From: an uncultured Veillonella sp.
GTDB lineage: Bacteria; Bacillota; Negativicutes; Veillonellales; Veillonellaceae
DNA length: 13,771 bases
Assembly: GCF_915069625.1 (NCBI RefSeq)
Contig: NZ_CAJZFD010000039.1
Coordinates: 1 to 13,771 of the forward strand
Direction of reading: 5' to 3'
Position numbers and translations under genes: made by a program. The notes under the pieces were generated by a model. That model worked only from the letters and a program-made list of their open reading frames with translations. It did not search any database and was not told where the DNA came from. Shown here piece by piece: positions 1 through 8,882 of this stretch (the stretch's first letter is position 1; every line of letters starts with the position of its first letter).

Positions 1-1128
1 GTATACGACCCATATGTAAACTTGTTGCGCAATACGACACAAGCGTTCTCTGGCGTTGTAGGCGGTTTGAACAGCCTTGAAGTATCTCCATTTGACCAAC
101 CAATTCGCAAAGCAGACGATTTCTCTCGCCGTATTGCTCGTAACATCCAAGTTATGTTGCAAACTGAATTCGAGTTGCGCCAACCTGTGGACCCTGTAGG
201 CGGTTCCTGGTATGTGGAAACATTGGCTGCTGAACTCTGTGAAAAAATCTGGGCTGAGTTCCAAACTATTGAGTCTAAAGGAGGCATTATCGCAGCATTG
301 AAAGAAGGCTATCCTCAAGCTCAAGTTAAAGCCATCCTCGAAGAACGCTTTAAGAACCTTGCATTCCGTAAGGATGTTGCAGTTGGTAACAACATGTATG
401 CGAACATGACGGAAGAATTGCTTGATCCTAAACCAGAAAATCAAGAAACATTGCGTCAAAAACGAGCTGCTCAAATCGATGAGTACTTGGCAGGTGCAGA
501 GGCTGATGCAGTTGTGAAAGCACAGGCTACTCTAGAAGCAAGTACAACAGAACCAGGTGCGTTGATAGGCCTTATCGAGCTTGGAGCATTACAGAAATTG
601 ACAATCCGTCAAATCCGTAAGGCTTTAGATGCCGGCGATATTGCTTCTGAAACAATCGAACCAATTACAGCACATCGCTGGACTGAACAATTCGAAGCAC
701 TTCGCATGCGCACGGAAGCGTATAAACAACGTACGAAAGACAATGTGAAGGTATTCTTGGCTAATATGGGCCCAATTCCTCAACATAAACCTCGTGCGGA
801 CTTCTCCACAGGCTTCTTCGAAGTAGGTGCTTTTGAAGTTATTAAAAATGATGGCCATGAAACAACGGCTGATGCGGCGAAGGCTGCTCGTGAAAGTGGT
901 GCTGATGTTGTGGTTATCTGTTCCACAGATGATACATATCCAGAATTAGTACCACCACTCGCTAAAGAGTTGAAAGAAACTATGCCGAATGTAACAGTTA
1001 TTTTGGCAGGGGCACCTCCTAAGGACCTTGAGCCTGTATACCGTGAAGCTGGCGTAGACGACTTCATTTCCGTTCGTGCAAATTGCTACGAAATCTTACA
1101 TACGTTACAAGATAAGAAAGGGATGTGA
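1..1128 (+). CDS. mutA: Methylmalonyl-CoA mutase small (beta) subunit, C-terminal part
   Basis: The reading frame is open from base 1, so the gene begins upstream of the window; 375 codons are visible. It is the non-catalytic partner of MutB in the heterodimer that interconverts succinyl-CoA and methylmalonyl-CoA. The first ~110 visible residues are the end of the substrate-barrel domain, with DFSRRIARN and [10 protein letters not shown], which have close counterparts in MutB ([19 protein letters not shown]). The last ~130 residues form a B12-binding-like Rossmann domain, but where MutB has DGHDRG this subunit has [11 protein letters not shown], so the cobalt-ligating His motif is absent. That is the normal condition of the small subunit. 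The stop lies 4 bases before the mutB start, so the two are co-transcribed and probably translated in a coupled way. Identification is firm; the missing N-terminus cannot be judged. Confidence 0.95.
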   Translation, partial: VYDPYVNLLRNTTQAFSGVVGGLNSLEVSPFDQPIRKADDFSRRIARNIQVMLQTEFELRQPVDPVGGSWYVETLAAELCEKIWAEFQTIESKGGIIAALKEGYPQAQVKAILEERFKNLAFRKDVAVGNNMYANMTEELLDPKPENQETLRQKRAAQIDEYLAGAEADAVVKAQATLEASTTEPGALIGLIELGALQKLTIRQIRKALDAGDIASETIEPITAHRWTEQFEALRMRTEAYKQRTKDNVKVFLANMGPIPQHKPRADFSTGFFEVGAFEVIKNDGHETTADAAKAARESGADVVVICSTDDTYPELVPPLAKELKETMPNVTVILAGAPPKDLEPVYREAGVDDFISVRANCYEILHTLQDKKGM

Positions 1129-1132
1129 GCTC

Positions 1133-3322
1133 ATGTTTAAAAATCCAGACTTCTCCTCTCTTGGCTTGGGTACGCAGTCCGCAACATCTCGCGATGCATG
1201 GCTTGCTGAACTTCAAAAAGAAACAGGAAAAAGCTTTGAAGATTTATATAATACGACAATGGAGCAAATCCAACTAAAACCTCTCTACACAGAGATGGAT
1301 TATGAAGGAATGACACACCTTGACTACATGGCTGGTGTACCTCCATTCTTGCGTGGACCTTATTCCACAATGTACGTAACTCGTCCTTGGACAGTACGTC
1401 AGTACGCTGGTTTCTCCACAGCAGAAGAATCTAATGCGTTCTACCGTCGTAACTTGGCAGCGGGCCAAAAAGGTTTGTCTATCGCCTTTGACCTTGCTAC
1501 ACACCGTGGTTATGACTCCGACCATCCTCGCGTAGTAGGTGACGTTGGTAAAGCCGGCGTTGCGGTAGACTCCATCCTCGATATGGAAATTCTATTCTCC
1601 GGTATTCCTCTCGACCAAATGTCCGTATCCATGACAATGAACGGCGCCGTATTGCCTGTCATGGCGTTCTACATCCTAGCTGGTGAAGAACAAGGTGTTG
1701 ATAAAAAGGTTATGGCTGGTACGATCCAAAATGATATCTTGAAAGAATTCATGGTACGTAATACCTATATTTACCCTCCAGCTACGTCCATGCGCATCAT
1801 CGGTGATATCTTTGCGTACACATCTCAGTACATGCCTAAGTTCAACAGTATCTCCATTTCTGGCTACCATATGCAAGAAGCAGGCGCTACGGCAGATATC
1901 GAATTAGGTTACACATTGGCCGATGGTCTTGAATACATCCGTACCGGTGTAAATGCAGGCCTTCACGTAGATAAATTCGCTCCACGGTTGTCCTTCTTCT
2001 GGGCAATCGGTAAAAACTACTTCATGGAAGTAGCGAAAATGCGTGCAGCTCGTATGTTGTGGGCTAAGATTATTAAGAGCTTCGGTTCTGAAAATCCTAA
2101 ATCCATGGCTCTTCGTACACATAGCCAAACATCTGGTTGGTCCTTAACAGAACAAGATCCATTTAACAACGTAGCTCGTACATGTATGGAAGCGATGGGC
2201 GCCGCATTGGGCCATACGCAATCTCTACATACCAATGCGCTTGATGAAGCTATTGCGTTGCCTACGGACTTCTCTGCACGTATCGCTCGTAATACTCAGC
2301 TTTACATTCAAGACGAAACTAAGGTATGTAAGGTTATCGACCCATGGGGCGGTTCCTACTATGTAGAAGCTTTGACTGATGAATTGATCCGCCGAGCTTG
2401 GGGTCATATCCAAGAAATCGAATCCCTTGGCGGTATGGCGAAAGCGATTGATACAGGTCTTCCTAAGATGCGTATCGAAGAAGCGGCAGCTCGTCGCCAA
2501 GCTCGTATCGACTCTGGCCGTGAAGCAATCATTGGTATCAATAAATATCGTCTAGATAAAGAAGATCCATTGGATATCCTCGACGTAGATAACACGGCTG
2601 TACGAGAAGCGCAAATCCGTCGTCTCGAACAATTGCGTGCTAACCGTGATGAAGATAAGGTTCAATCCTGTCTCGAAGCGATTACCAATGCTACAGAATC
2701 TGGGGAAGGCAACTTGCTTGCTCTTGCCCTTGAAGCTGCTCGTGCTCGTGCATCCTTGGGTGAAATTTCCTTTGCTGTTGAAAAAGTTTGTGGCCGTCAT
2801 AAAGCTGTTATCCGCTCTATTTCCGGTGTATACTCCAGCGAATACGAAGATGACGATGTTATCAAAGAAGTACGTCAAATGGCAGATGACTTCGAAGAAC
2901 TCGAAGGTCGTCGCCCTCGTATCATGATTGCGAAGATGGGCCAAGATGGTCATGACCGCGGTGCCAAAGTTATTGCTACATCCTTCGCGGATATGGGCTT
3001 TGACGTGGATATCGGACCTTTGTTCCAAACTCCAGAAGAAACAGCTCAAGATGCGGTGGATAATGACGTTCACATCGTCGGATTCAGTTCCCTTGCGGCA
3101 GGTCACAAAACATTGTTACCTCAACTTGTGGAAGAGCTCAACAAACGAGGTCGTGGAGATATTTTGGTTGCCATTGGTGGCGTAATCCCTGCTCAGGACT
3201 ATGAATTCCTACGCGAACATGGCGCAGTGGCTATCTTTGGCCCTGGTACAGTCTTGCCTGTAGCGGCTAAGAAATTGCTAGAAACATTGACTAGTCACGT
3301 TCAAGACGAGTCTAATGACTGA
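1133..3322 (+). CDS. mutB: Methylmalonyl-CoA mutase large (alpha) subunit
   Basis: Catalytic, adenosylcobalamin-dependent subunit (729 residues, the usual length) that rearranges succinyl-CoA and methylmalonyl-CoA by a radical mechanism, in a propionate-forming pathway. The N-terminal barrel carries the substrate and active-site motifs TMYVTRPWT (Tyr81) and [10 protein letters not shown] (Tyr245-His246), which correspond by motif to the known active-site Tyr and Tyr-His residues of the family. The C-terminal ~130 residues are the B12 domain: DGHDRG at 605-610 supplies His607 as the lower cobalt ligand, followed by GFSSLAAGH and a glycine-rich AIGGVIP loop. The ATG at 1133 is chosen over an upstream in-frame codon at 1076 because it follows AAAGGGA at 1117-1123 and lies just after the mutA stop, whereas 1076 lies inside mutA. 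The last 8 bases overlap meaB. Codon use is strongly biased, which suggests high expression. Confidence 0.97.
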   Translation: MFKNPDFSSLGLGTQSATSRDAWLAELQKETGKSFEDLYNTTMEQIQLKPLYTEMDYEGMTHLDYMAGVPPFLRGPYSTMYVTRPWTVRQYAGFSTAEESNAFYRRNLAAGQKGLSIAFDLATHRGYDSDHPRVVGDVGKAGVAVDSILDMEILFSGIPLDQMSVSMTMNGAVLPVMAFYILAGEEQGVDKKVMAGTIQNDILKEFMVRNTYIYPPATSMRIIGDIFAYTSQYMPKFNSISISGYHMQEAGATADIELGYTLADGLEYIRTGVNAGLHVDKFAPRLSFFWAIGKNYFMEVAKMRAARMLWAKIIKSFGSENPKSMALRTHSQTSGWSLTEQDPFNNVARTCMEAMGAALGHTQSLHTNALDEAIALPTDFSARIARNTQLYIQDETKVCKVIDPWGGSYYVEALTDELIRRAWGHIQEIESLGGMAKAIDTGLPKMRIEEAAARRQARIDSGREAIIGINKYRLDKEDPLDILDVDNTAVREAQIRRLEQLRANRDEDKVQSCLEAITNATESGEGNLLALALEAARARASLGEISFAVEKVCGRHKAVIRSISGVYSSEYEDDDVIKEVRQMADDFEELEGRRPRIMIAKMGQDGHDRGAKVIATSFADMGFDVDIGPLFQTPEETAQDAVDNDVHIVGFSSLAAGHKTLLPQLVEELNKRGRGDILVAIGGVIPAQDYEFLREHGAVAIFGPGTVLPVAAKKLLETLTSHVQDESND

Positions 3323-4568
3323 TAACAAACGGCCTACCCCGGACGCATTGCATACGACTCAGGATGCTACCTTCACCACTGGTGAAGGAAAGGCCCCTGA
3401 ATTAGGTGTAAAAAATGCAAATGCCGAGGGTAGTACCTATCGTCCCGATTGGGTGCCGGAAGATGCGAAAAAGGATGATACCTTCGCGTGTCATGTAATG
3501 AAAGGCGTCAAGGAAATGCATGACGGCCTCTTGTCTAGCTCCGCTCATCTGGCTCCGTCGGTACGTCCCGTACAGCGGCGAAAGAAGTTAACTGTCGCTG
3601 ATTATGTACGCGGTATCGAGCAGGGGGACCGCGTTATACTTTCACGGGCTATTACATTAGTAGAAAGTAATAATAAGGAACACTTTAAATTAGCTCAACA
3701 AGTATTGCAAGCTATATTGCCTCGCACAGGCAAGGCGTTGCGCATCGGTATTACTGGTGTGCCTGGGGCCGGTAAAAGTACATTTATTGAAGCCTTTGGC
3801 AATATGCTCATTGAAGCAGGTTACAAGGTAGCCGTACTTGCTGTAGACCCTACAAGCCAAGTTACAAAGGGCAGTATTTTGGGCGATAAAACGCGGATGG
3901 AAACATTGACGAAACATCCTGACGCGTATATTCGTCCGTCGCCAGCAGGCGGTACACTAGGCGGTGTAGCTCGTAAAAGTAGAGAGACCATGCTACTTTG
4001 CGAGGCTGCTGGGTACGATATCATTCTCGTCGAAACCGTTGGTGTTGGGCAAAGTGAAGTTACCGTACGTTCCATGGTAGACTTCTTTATGCTCATCGTA
4101 TTAACTGGTGCAGGCGATGAATTACAAGGCATCAAAAAAGGCGTTATGGAACTGGCCGATGCTATTGTGGTCAACAAGGCTGATGGGGATAACCTCAAGC
4201 GCGCTCTCATCGCTCGTAGCGATTACGATCGGATGTTGCATTACATTCGTCCTGCTACGGAAAAATGGAAAACCCAAGCCTACACTTGCTCAGCCGTTAC
4301 AAAGGATGGCCTCGATGAATTGTGGGATGTGATCCAAGAATTTACTGAACAAGGTAAAGAAAATGGGGTCTTCTTAAAACGCCGTCAAGAACAATCCCTC
4401 CGTTGGGTACGCGATATGATTGACGAACACTTGCACAACCTATTCTTTAATAATGTCGTCATTCAAGGTCGCATGGGCGAAGTGGAAGCTGCTGTCTTAG
4501 ACGGTGAAATGAGCGAATCTCAAGCCGTTGAAGAATTAATTGGCGTTTTCGACAAGTCCATTAAATAA
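3315..4568 (+). CDS. meaB: Methylmalonyl-CoA mutase-associated GTPase MeaB (ArgK/MMAA family), N-terminally extended
   Basis: G3E-type P-loop GTPase that gates cofactor loading and protects methylmalonyl-CoA mutase. The GTPase motifs are intact: Walker [10 protein letters not shown] at 148-156, [18 protein letters not shown] (switch region) at 178-195, ETVGVGQ at 240-246 and NKAD at 287-290. The C-terminal ~60 residues match the family's helical dimerisation arm in position. At 417 residues it is about 90 longer than typical bacterial MeaB. The family core begins near [16 protein letters not shown] (residue 91), and residues 1-90 are a polar tail with no signal peptide. The ATG overlaps the mutB stop by 8 bases and lacks a strong ribosome binding site, so translation is probably coupled to mutB. 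The next in-frame ATG is codon 62, also without a Shine-Dalgarno sequence. The function is secure from motifs and position; the role of the tail is not known. Confidence 0.95.
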   Translation: MTDNKRPTPDALHTTQDATFTTGEGKAPELGVKNANAEGSTYRPDWVPEDAKKDDTFACHVMKGVKEMHDGLLSSSAHLAPSVRPVQRRKKLTVADYVRGIEQGDRVILSRAITLVESNNKEHFKLAQQVLQAILPRTGKALRIGITGVPGAGKSTFIEAFGNMLIEAGYKVAVLAVDPTSQVTKGSILGDKTRMETLTKHPDAYIRPSPAGGTLGGVARKSRETMLLCEAAGYDIILVETVGVGQSEVTVRSMVDFFMLIVLTGAGDELQGIKKGVMELADAIVVNKADGDNLKRALIARSDYDRMLHYIRPATEKWKTQAYTCSAVTKDGLDELWDVIQEFTEQGKENGVFLKRRQEQSLRWVRDMIDEHLHNLFFNNVVIQGRMGEVEAAVLDGEMSESQAVEELIGVFDKSIK

Positions 4569-4667
4569 GTAGATAGCTACATACCTATTTGATAAGCTGG
4601 CATAACTTATCTATTAAGACACTCCGATTAGCTATCATGCTTATCTAGATCTATAAAATGTATCCAT

Positions 4668-4731
4668 AAAAGGCATAGTATAAACATTACTATTGGGTTT
4701 ACCCCAATGGAGATGTATACTATGCCTTTTT
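4668..4731 (+). terminator. Rho-independent terminator of the mutAB-meaB operon
   Basis: A perfect 15-base stem pairs 4668-4682 (AAAAGGCATAGTATA) with 4716-4730. Inside it a second stem of 6 bases pairs 4692-4697 with 4703-4708. A T run closes the right arm. The A run on the left arm makes the element nearly symmetric, so it might also work on the other strand. The rest of the 297-base gap (4569-4865) holds only the next promoter; I see no gene in it. Confidence 0.85.
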
Positions 4732-4780
4732 ATGTGCTTGTGAAAGCATATTCATGAAACAAATTTCATAAAAAATACGG

Positions 4781-4809
4781 TTGATACTTTCATAAATAAC
4801 ATATATGAT
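4781..4809 (+). promoter_or_regulatory. Sigma70-type promoter for the lipoprotein operon
   Basis: TTGATA at 4781-4786 and TATGAT at 4804-4809 are separated by exactly 17 bases, each one mismatch from consensus. Transcription would start near 4816, giving a leader of about 50 bases before the lipoprotein ATG. A short inverted repeat (ATGAAA 4754-4759 / TTTCAT 4764-4769) lies just upstream. Confidence 0.65.
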
Positions 4810-4865
4810 ATATAATTTAATCATAAACTGTTACTTGTGTGTGTGATTAAAAAGAGAGGTTCATT

Positions 4866-5756
4866 ATGAAACCACTAGTAAAGAAAATGTTAACAGCCGT
4901 ATTGTGTGCATCTACTCTAACAGCTCCATTATTTTTGAGTGGTTGTAGTTTTTCTAAGATTGCCAATGGGGTGCAGCAAGGCGCTCAAAAGGCATCGCAA
5001 AAAGACATTCAAGTATTTAATCAGTATATAGAAGCAGTTGGTAATTTTAATAGTGGTACCGTACGCTTTGGATATGCTATTAATCCTTCCATTCAAAAAC
5101 TAAGAGAAGGTCAACATTTAACAAGCTTTATGGCACCACATTTTGATTCTTTACAAAAGAACTTACAAGCCGCTAAGGATGCTGGCGTGCCATATGATGA
5201 TATGAAAGAACCTTTAGATAATGTATTGGCTGTATTAAAGGATATTGTACCAGTAGCCAGTGAATTGGATACGTACTACCAAACTAATTCATATCAAGCA
5301 GATAATTATGCTAAGGAACAACAATTAGGACCTAAATACGTTCAACTATATGATCAATTCTATGCAGCATATAATCAGTTAGACGCTGTAATTCACAAAC
5401 ATAATACGGAAAATCAACAAGAACAGTTGAAAGAACTTAAGGATTCTGGTAAGAAAAATGCAGCTGCTGCTCAAGAAGTTCATTTACGTTTAACTGCATT
5501 ATTGGATAGCTTTGAAGAAGGCAAGCAAATCGATGTAAATGCGGCAAACCAAGAGTTGCAAGGAATCATGGATGTGTCCAGCAGCATTACTAGTCCGGAC
5601 TATAACTCTGCTAAAAATCATTTAAATACAACTATTGGTAGAATTCGTACATTCTTAGGTGACCAAACAGCTGATCATTACAATGATATGATTGAATCCT
5701 ACAATAGCTTTATTGGCAGTGTAAATCGCTTGGATATGAATAAACTCGATAAATAA
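4866..5756 (+). CDS. Predicted lipoprotein, possibly DUF3829 family
   Basis: 296 residues. The N-terminus is a clear lipoprotein signal: Lys-rich start (K2, K6, K7), hydrophobic stretch, then lipobox LSGC at 24-27, so Cys27 would be lipidated after cleavage by signal peptidase II. The mature part is polar and mostly helix-forming, rich in Gln, Asn, Asp and Lys, with no further membrane segment. The early IQVFNQYIEAVGNFN-type segment and the overall helical layout resemble the YiiG/DUF3829 lipoproteins; that is a recollection of family style, not a confirmed match. The ATG follows AGAGAGG at 4853-4859. It has its own promoter and is followed 50 bases later by a small membrane protein in the same direction, with one terminator after both. 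It is expected at the periplasmic face of a membrane; its function is unknown. Confidence 0.8.
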   Translation: MKPLVKKMLTAVLCASTLTAPLFLSGCSFSKIANGVQQGAQKASQKDIQVFNQYIEAVGNFNSGTVRFGYAINPSIQKLREGQHLTSFMAPHFDSLQKNLQAAKDAGVPYDDMKEPLDNVLAVLKDIVPVASELDTYYQTNSYQADNYAKEQQLGPKYVQLYDQFYAAYNQLDAVIHKHNTENQQEQLKELKDSGKKNAAAAQEVHLRLTALLDSFEEGKQIDVNAANQELQGIMDVSSSITSPDYNSAKNHLNTTIGRIRTFLGDQTADHYNDMIESYNSFIGSVNRLDMNKLDK

Positions 5757-5806
5757 TATCTAATCGTATATACCATGTTATGTAATGTTAGGAGAGGAAC
5801 ATTGAA

Positions 5807-6064
5807 ATGAGCAAGAAAATGTTATTACCCGTTGGTGTAGTTGTTCTAATTATAGGCATTGTTATCCTATTATTAAATCCAGATCCAGCTACAACAAATT
5901 TGGAAATTGCAAGAAACGCTACTAATGCACGAGACGCAGCTAAAGCGATTTCTTCTAATAATCAAACCTATGCATGGATGTATTCCCTCGGTATGTTCTT
6001 TACTGGTTTTGGCGTGTCCTTAACAATCGGTGGCATACTTGTGAAATTCCTTAAAAAAGATTAA
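5807..6064 (+). CDS. Small two-helix membrane protein of unknown function
   Basis: 85 residues. Two hydrophobic segments, about residues 6-24 and 57-81, flank a polar loop of about 30 residues rich in Asn, Ala and Thr. Both ends are lysine-rich (MSKK..., ...KFLKKD), so by the positive-inside rule both termini would be cytoplasmic and the loop outside the inner membrane. The start is supported by AGGAGAGG at 5790-5797, nine bases ahead of the ATG. It follows the lipoprotein gene by 50 bases and shares its terminator, so the two are probably one operon, and the outward loop would be on the same side as the lipoprotein. I do not recognise the family. It is a real gene judging by its ribosome binding site, regular membrane layout and position. 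Confidence 0.75.
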   Translation: MSKKMLLPVGVVVLIIGIVILLLNPDPATTNLEIARNATNARDAAKAISSNNQTYAWMYSLGMFFTGFGVSLTIGGILVKFLKKD

Positions 6065-6134
6065 TAGGATGTAAGAGATTACAAGCCTCCTAGGTTAAAT
6101 TAAATCGGGATTATAGCTAAATTAAGATTACATT

Positions 6135-6180
6135 AAAGGCTATACTAATAGGTATATCACTATTAGTATAGCCTTTTTTT
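6135..6180 (+). terminator. Strong Rho-independent terminator after the small membrane protein
   Basis: A perfect 16-base stem pairs 6135-6150 (AAAGGCTATACTAATA) with 6161-6176, with a 10-base loop and a run of seven T residues at 6174-6180. It separates the lipoprotein operon from exbB. Confidence 0.92.
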
Positions 6181-6212
6181 GACTCATAATTATTTTTAGA
6201 TGCCTTAAAACA

Positions 6213-6221
6213 TGATATAAT
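6213..6221 (+). promoter_or_regulatory. Extended -10 promoter for exbB-exbD-tonB
   Basis: TGATATAAT is a perfect TATAAT (6216-6221) preceded by TG plus one base, the extended -10 pattern. The -35 position (about 6193-6198, TTTTTA) is poor, which fits an extended -10 promoter. The start would be near 6228, about 38 bases before the exbB ATG. No clear Fur-type palindrome was seen. Confidence 0.55.
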
Positions 6222-6265
6222 TAAACTTAATGGGGCCTAGAGGGTAACGGCTTTTGGAGGTTAGT

Positions 6266-6871
6266 ATGAGTAGCATAGCGCATTTATTTGTGGCTGGTGG
6301 ATTTGTAATGTATCCGCTAGTAATTTTTTTGCTCTTTGCGTTGATGATTGGCATTGAGCGTATCGTTTTATATCGCAAGTTTACAAAGGACTTGCGTCGC
6401 TTTAATAAGGTATTAGAAAAGAACCAAAGCTGGGTTATGTTGCCGAGCGTGTTGGAACGTGACACATTGGAGCTAGGCTCTTTATTTGCTCGTGCCATTC
6501 GCAGTGCGAAGAACTACAATAGCTTGGAAAATCGTTTGCAAGATATCGTATCCTATGCAGATGAACGCTTGAAACGCGGTTTAAGCTGGCTTAGCATGAT
6601 CGTAACAATGGCTCCACTATTGGGCTTGTTGGGGACCGTGCTTGGCATGATTCGCGCCTTTGCTGTCGTAGGTGGCGATATTGGGGCTCCTACCATCATT
6701 ACGGGCGGGGTATCTGAAGCCTTGGTAGCAACGGCGACAGGCTTGACCGTAGCCATCATTGCACTTGGCTTTCACAGTTACTGTGCGGCAAAGGTCAACG
6801 ATTCTATTACTACATTAGAGCATGAGTGTGGTAATATCCTCGATGCGTACAACGAGGAACATGATATATGA
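6266..6871 (+). CDS. exbB: ExbB/TolQ/MotA-family proton channel subunit
   Basis: 201-residue inner-membrane protein forming, with ExbD, the proton channel that powers TonB-type energy transfer across the envelope. Three membrane segments are visible: about 13-33, 107-133 and 150-172, with the large cytoplasmic domain (34-106) between the first two. Family signatures are present: APLLGLLGTVLGM at 116-128 in the second helix and GGVSEALVATATGLTVAI at 147-164 in the third. The ATG at 6266 is chosen because TGGAGG lies at 6255-6260, five bases upstream; an in-frame TTG at 6254 would overlap that site. The stop overlaps the exbD start (ATGA). TolQ is the main alternative, but the TonB-like third gene favours ExbB. 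Confidence 0.92.
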   Translation: MSSIAHLFVAGGFVMYPLVIFLLFALMIGIERIVLYRKFTKDLRRFNKVLEKNQSWVMLPSVLERDTLELGSLFARAIRSAKNYNSLENRLQDIVSYADERLKRGLSWLSMIVTMAPLLGLLGTVLGMIRAFAVVGGDIGAPTIITGGVSEALVATATGLTVAIIALGFHSYCAAKVNDSITTLEHECGNILDAYNEEHDI

Positions 6872-7272
6872 GACGACGCACATTAGGGGTTAAAAAAGAA
6901 CCGACAATCATGATTATCCCTATGATCGATATTGTATTCTTTTTATTGGTATTTTTCATGGTGGGTACGCTGTACATGAATACAGAGCAGCAAATTCCTC
7001 TAAATTTGCCATCTGCATCCACTTCTACGGCAAAATCTATCGAGCCTATTACGATTACCTTAACTACAACGCATACGTTATATATCGATAATCAGGAAAT
7101 TTCTTCGGAACGCTTGGCAGAAGAGGTGCGGTCTATCGTTAAACAAGCACCGCGACAAGCCTTTGTTATCCGTGCATCTAAGGATGTATACTATAGCGAG
7201 GTTATCGCTCTGTTAGATATGCTCAAGGTTAATGGCGCTAAATATATTAGCGTCGCAACGGAACGGAAGTGA
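6868..7272 (+). CDS. exbD: ExbD/TolR-family biopolymer transport protein
   Basis: 134-residue partner of ExbB. It has a short basic cytoplasmic N-terminus (MRRRTLGVKK), one membrane helix at about 14-36 starting IPMIDIVFFLLVFFMV, and a periplasmic domain of about 95 residues. Asp21 in the helix matches the conserved membrane aspartate that carries protons in ExbD and TolR. The C-terminal half fits the periplasmic fold, with the RAS(K)D-type strand and a final helix followed by VATE. The start overlaps the exbB stop by 4 bases, implying coupled translation; the stop is 4 bases before the next gene. Confidence 0.92.
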   Translation: MRRRTLGVKKEPTIMIIPMIDIVFFLLVFFMVGTLYMNTEQQIPLNLPSASTSTAKSIEPITITLTTTHTLYIDNQEISSERLAEEVRSIVKQAPRQAFVIRASKDVYYSEVIALLDMLKVNGAKYISVATERK

Positions 7273-7276
7273 TTCT

Positions 7277-8110
7277 ATGTTTGAATCACATTATTTGAAA
7301 CCGTTCATCGTGTCCTTAGGTATTACGACGATACTCGTATCGGGGATGGGTCTTTCCTTGCGAGGTATGGCGGGCACTGGGGCAGCTCATGATGCGGCTG
7401 AAATTAGCTTTGATTTGCCTGATGATAGTGAAAGTAGCGCAGAGGTAGCAGAACCGACTCCACAACCGGAGGAGAAGGTAGCACCTGCAGAGGCTGTGCC
7501 AGAACGTACAGAACCAAAGCCTAAATCTCAGTCACAACCTATGGTGGAGTCCGTGACGCCTGATGAAAGTGAACGAACTAAAACATTAGATACAAATGCT
7601 AGTACACAAGAGCAGCGACGAGAATGGGCTATACCTAAGGCCATCGAATCTGAAGCGGCTGGCGTAGAGCAAGCGGTTGTAATGCATGATAAACAATCAA
7701 AACCGAAAGAGGCACCTATGGGGAAGGATGTTACATCTGACCCTAATGCCAATGGTGATGGTCGTACGGAATCAGCTGACTTATCATTCCTATCAGATCT
7801 TGCATGGAGCTTGTTAACACCAGGCCAGCAAGAATTATTACGACAACCTGCTATTAATCCAAGCGCCTATCTTCGTCGTGTCCAAGAACAAGGCGCGAGA
7901 ACTTCCGTGACAGGTACTGTTACGGTGAAGGTGAACTTTGGAGAAGATGGCCGTGTCATCGTTGCTCCGAATACACCGCGCATCGTGGTGGACGGTGTGC
8001 CGCCTGATGTAATGGAAGAGGCGTTGCGCATTGTTAAAACCAGTGGCAGCATCGTCAACAACTCTGGACGTATACAAACCTTAACAATCCCTGTCGTTAT
8101 GGGACAATAA
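7277..8110 (+). CDS. TonB-like energy transducer protein
   Basis: 277 residues. One N-terminal membrane anchor (about 9-27), then a long low-complexity periplasmic linker (about 40-165) rich in Pro, Glu, Lys and Ser, then a C-terminal domain from about 210. That domain begins TGTVTVKVNFGEDGRV, the TonB C-terminal pattern, and ends with an alternating strand QTLTIPVVMGQ. Between the strands there is VPPDVMEEALRIVK, matching the family helix with its conserved Ala-Leu. The ATG at 7277 is preferred over an upstream in-frame codon inside exbD because GGAAGTGA lies at 7265-7272, just ahead of it. Position after exbB and exbD supports the TonB role: transmitting proton-motive energy to outer-membrane receptors. 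The partner receptor is not in the window. The C-terminal domain is divergent, so a TolA-like or other envelope role is possible. Confidence 0.82.
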   Translation: MFESHYLKPFIVSLGITTILVSGMGLSLRGMAGTGAAHDAAEISFDLPDDSESSAEVAEPTPQPEEKVAPAEAVPERTEPKPKSQSQPMVESVTPDESERTKTLDTNASTQEQRREWAIPKAIESEAAGVEQAVVMHDKQSKPKEAPMGKDVTSDPNANGDGRTESADLSFLSDLAWSLLTPGQQELLRQPAINPSAYLRRVQEQGARTSVTGTVTVKVNFGEDGRVIVAPNTPRIVVDGVPPDVMEEALRIVKTSGSIVNNSGRIQTLTIPVVMGQ

Positions 8111-8158
8111 AGAGGCATATCACATACTATGTATGTAAGATATGCCTCTTTTATTTTT
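8109..8158. terminator. Terminator between convergent tonB-like gene and the minus-strand membrane gene
   Basis: A 13-base stem pairs 8109-8121 with 8139-8151, and a nested 6-base stem pairs 8122-8127 with 8131-8136 around a TAT loop. The plus-strand side ends CTCTTTTATTTTT, a good T tract; the minus-strand side ends in a shorter T run. Its place between converging genes suggests it may serve both. Confidence 0.85.
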
Positions 8159-8241
8159 GTAGTATTAGTTATTTGTATCCTGTTATTTATGGTTACCAGA
8201 TTATTATGGGAATATAATTAATACGGAAAAACTGTATCCTA

Positions 8242-8652
8242 TTAATCCTGGTTTGTAAGCATCGTTTTGGTAGAGTTGAATACCGCAAGGTATACGATAG
8301 TGCCACCGATAAATAATGTAACTTGCATAGGTGCACTAAATTGATCGACACGCCATAACGCAAAGGCGTAGAAGAACATTGTTACTAGCATGATGAGGAA
8401 TGCGATGATAACGCGTACATTGGTGTTAACCGCTAAGGATGTAGTAATGCGAGATTTGTTGAGTATTACATAAATTAAGGATACGATAATATCTGCTGTA
8501 AAGATAGAGAACACATAATTGAGATCAAACTCTCCAAATAGAACTACAGCCAAGCCGATAAAGCTGAGTCCAAAGAATAGGCGCAATAGCATGCCTATAG
8601 TATTCGATTCATTGCGCTGCGCACGACGCTCTTTGCGATTTAAATTTGCCAT
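8242..8652 (-). CDS. Four-helix membrane protein of unknown function
   Basis: 136 residues on the minus strand. A strongly basic start (MANLNRKERRAQR) is followed by four hydrophobic segments at about 21-40, 47-64, 80-100 and 108-125, with short polar links, giving an N-in, C-in inner-membrane protein. The ATG at 8652 is chosen over one seven codons upstream because GGGAGG lies at 8658-8663, five bases ahead of it and between the two codons. It converges on the tonB-like gene and is divergent from the protease gene, sharing a 230-base AT-rich region with it. I do not recognise the family. Layout and start site support a real gene. Confidence 0.75.
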   Translation of the reverse strand: MANLNRKERRAQRNESNTIGMLLRLFFGLSFIGLAVVLFGEFDLNYVFSIFTADIIVSLIYVILNKSRITTSLAVNTNVRVIIAFLIMLVTMFFYAFALWRVDQFSAPMQVTLFIGGTIVYLAVFNSTKTMLTNQD

Positions 8653-8656
8653 GAAA

Positions 8657-8664
8657 GCCTCCCT
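8657..8664 (-). promoter_or_regulatory. Ribosome binding site deciding the start of the minus-strand membrane gene
   Basis: AGGGAGGC on the minus strand is correctly spaced for the ATG at 8650-8652 and lies downstream of the alternative ATG at 8671-8673, so it excludes that longer start. Confidence 0.7.
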
Positions 8665-8882
8665 ATTTTTCATAGTAGATTTAGTCTGTATGTTTATTAT
8701 ATATCACAATGTACAGCTATGATACAGTATTAGTAAATTTATTTATTGTTATATTACTATATAAGGTATAACTCCATAGTTATATGAGGTTTACTAATGT
8801 AATAATTTAGAAAATAAATGTGTAGCTATATGAGATGTAACGTATAGTTATCATAGAATATGAGTGCATAAAGAGAGAGAGT

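Noticed and set aside
1076..1132. Upstream extension of mutB
   Set aside because: The extra codons lie inside mutA; the ATG at 1133 has a correctly placed ribosome binding site and gives the usual length.
2552..3106. Long open frame on the minus strand inside mutB
   Set aside because: It is an antisense shadow of a strongly codon-biased gene, with no ribosome binding site and no recognisable protein features.
6185..6260. Possible Fur box ahead of exbB
   Set aside because: AT-rich, but no half-sites resembling the 7-1-7 Fur pattern could be aligned convincingly.
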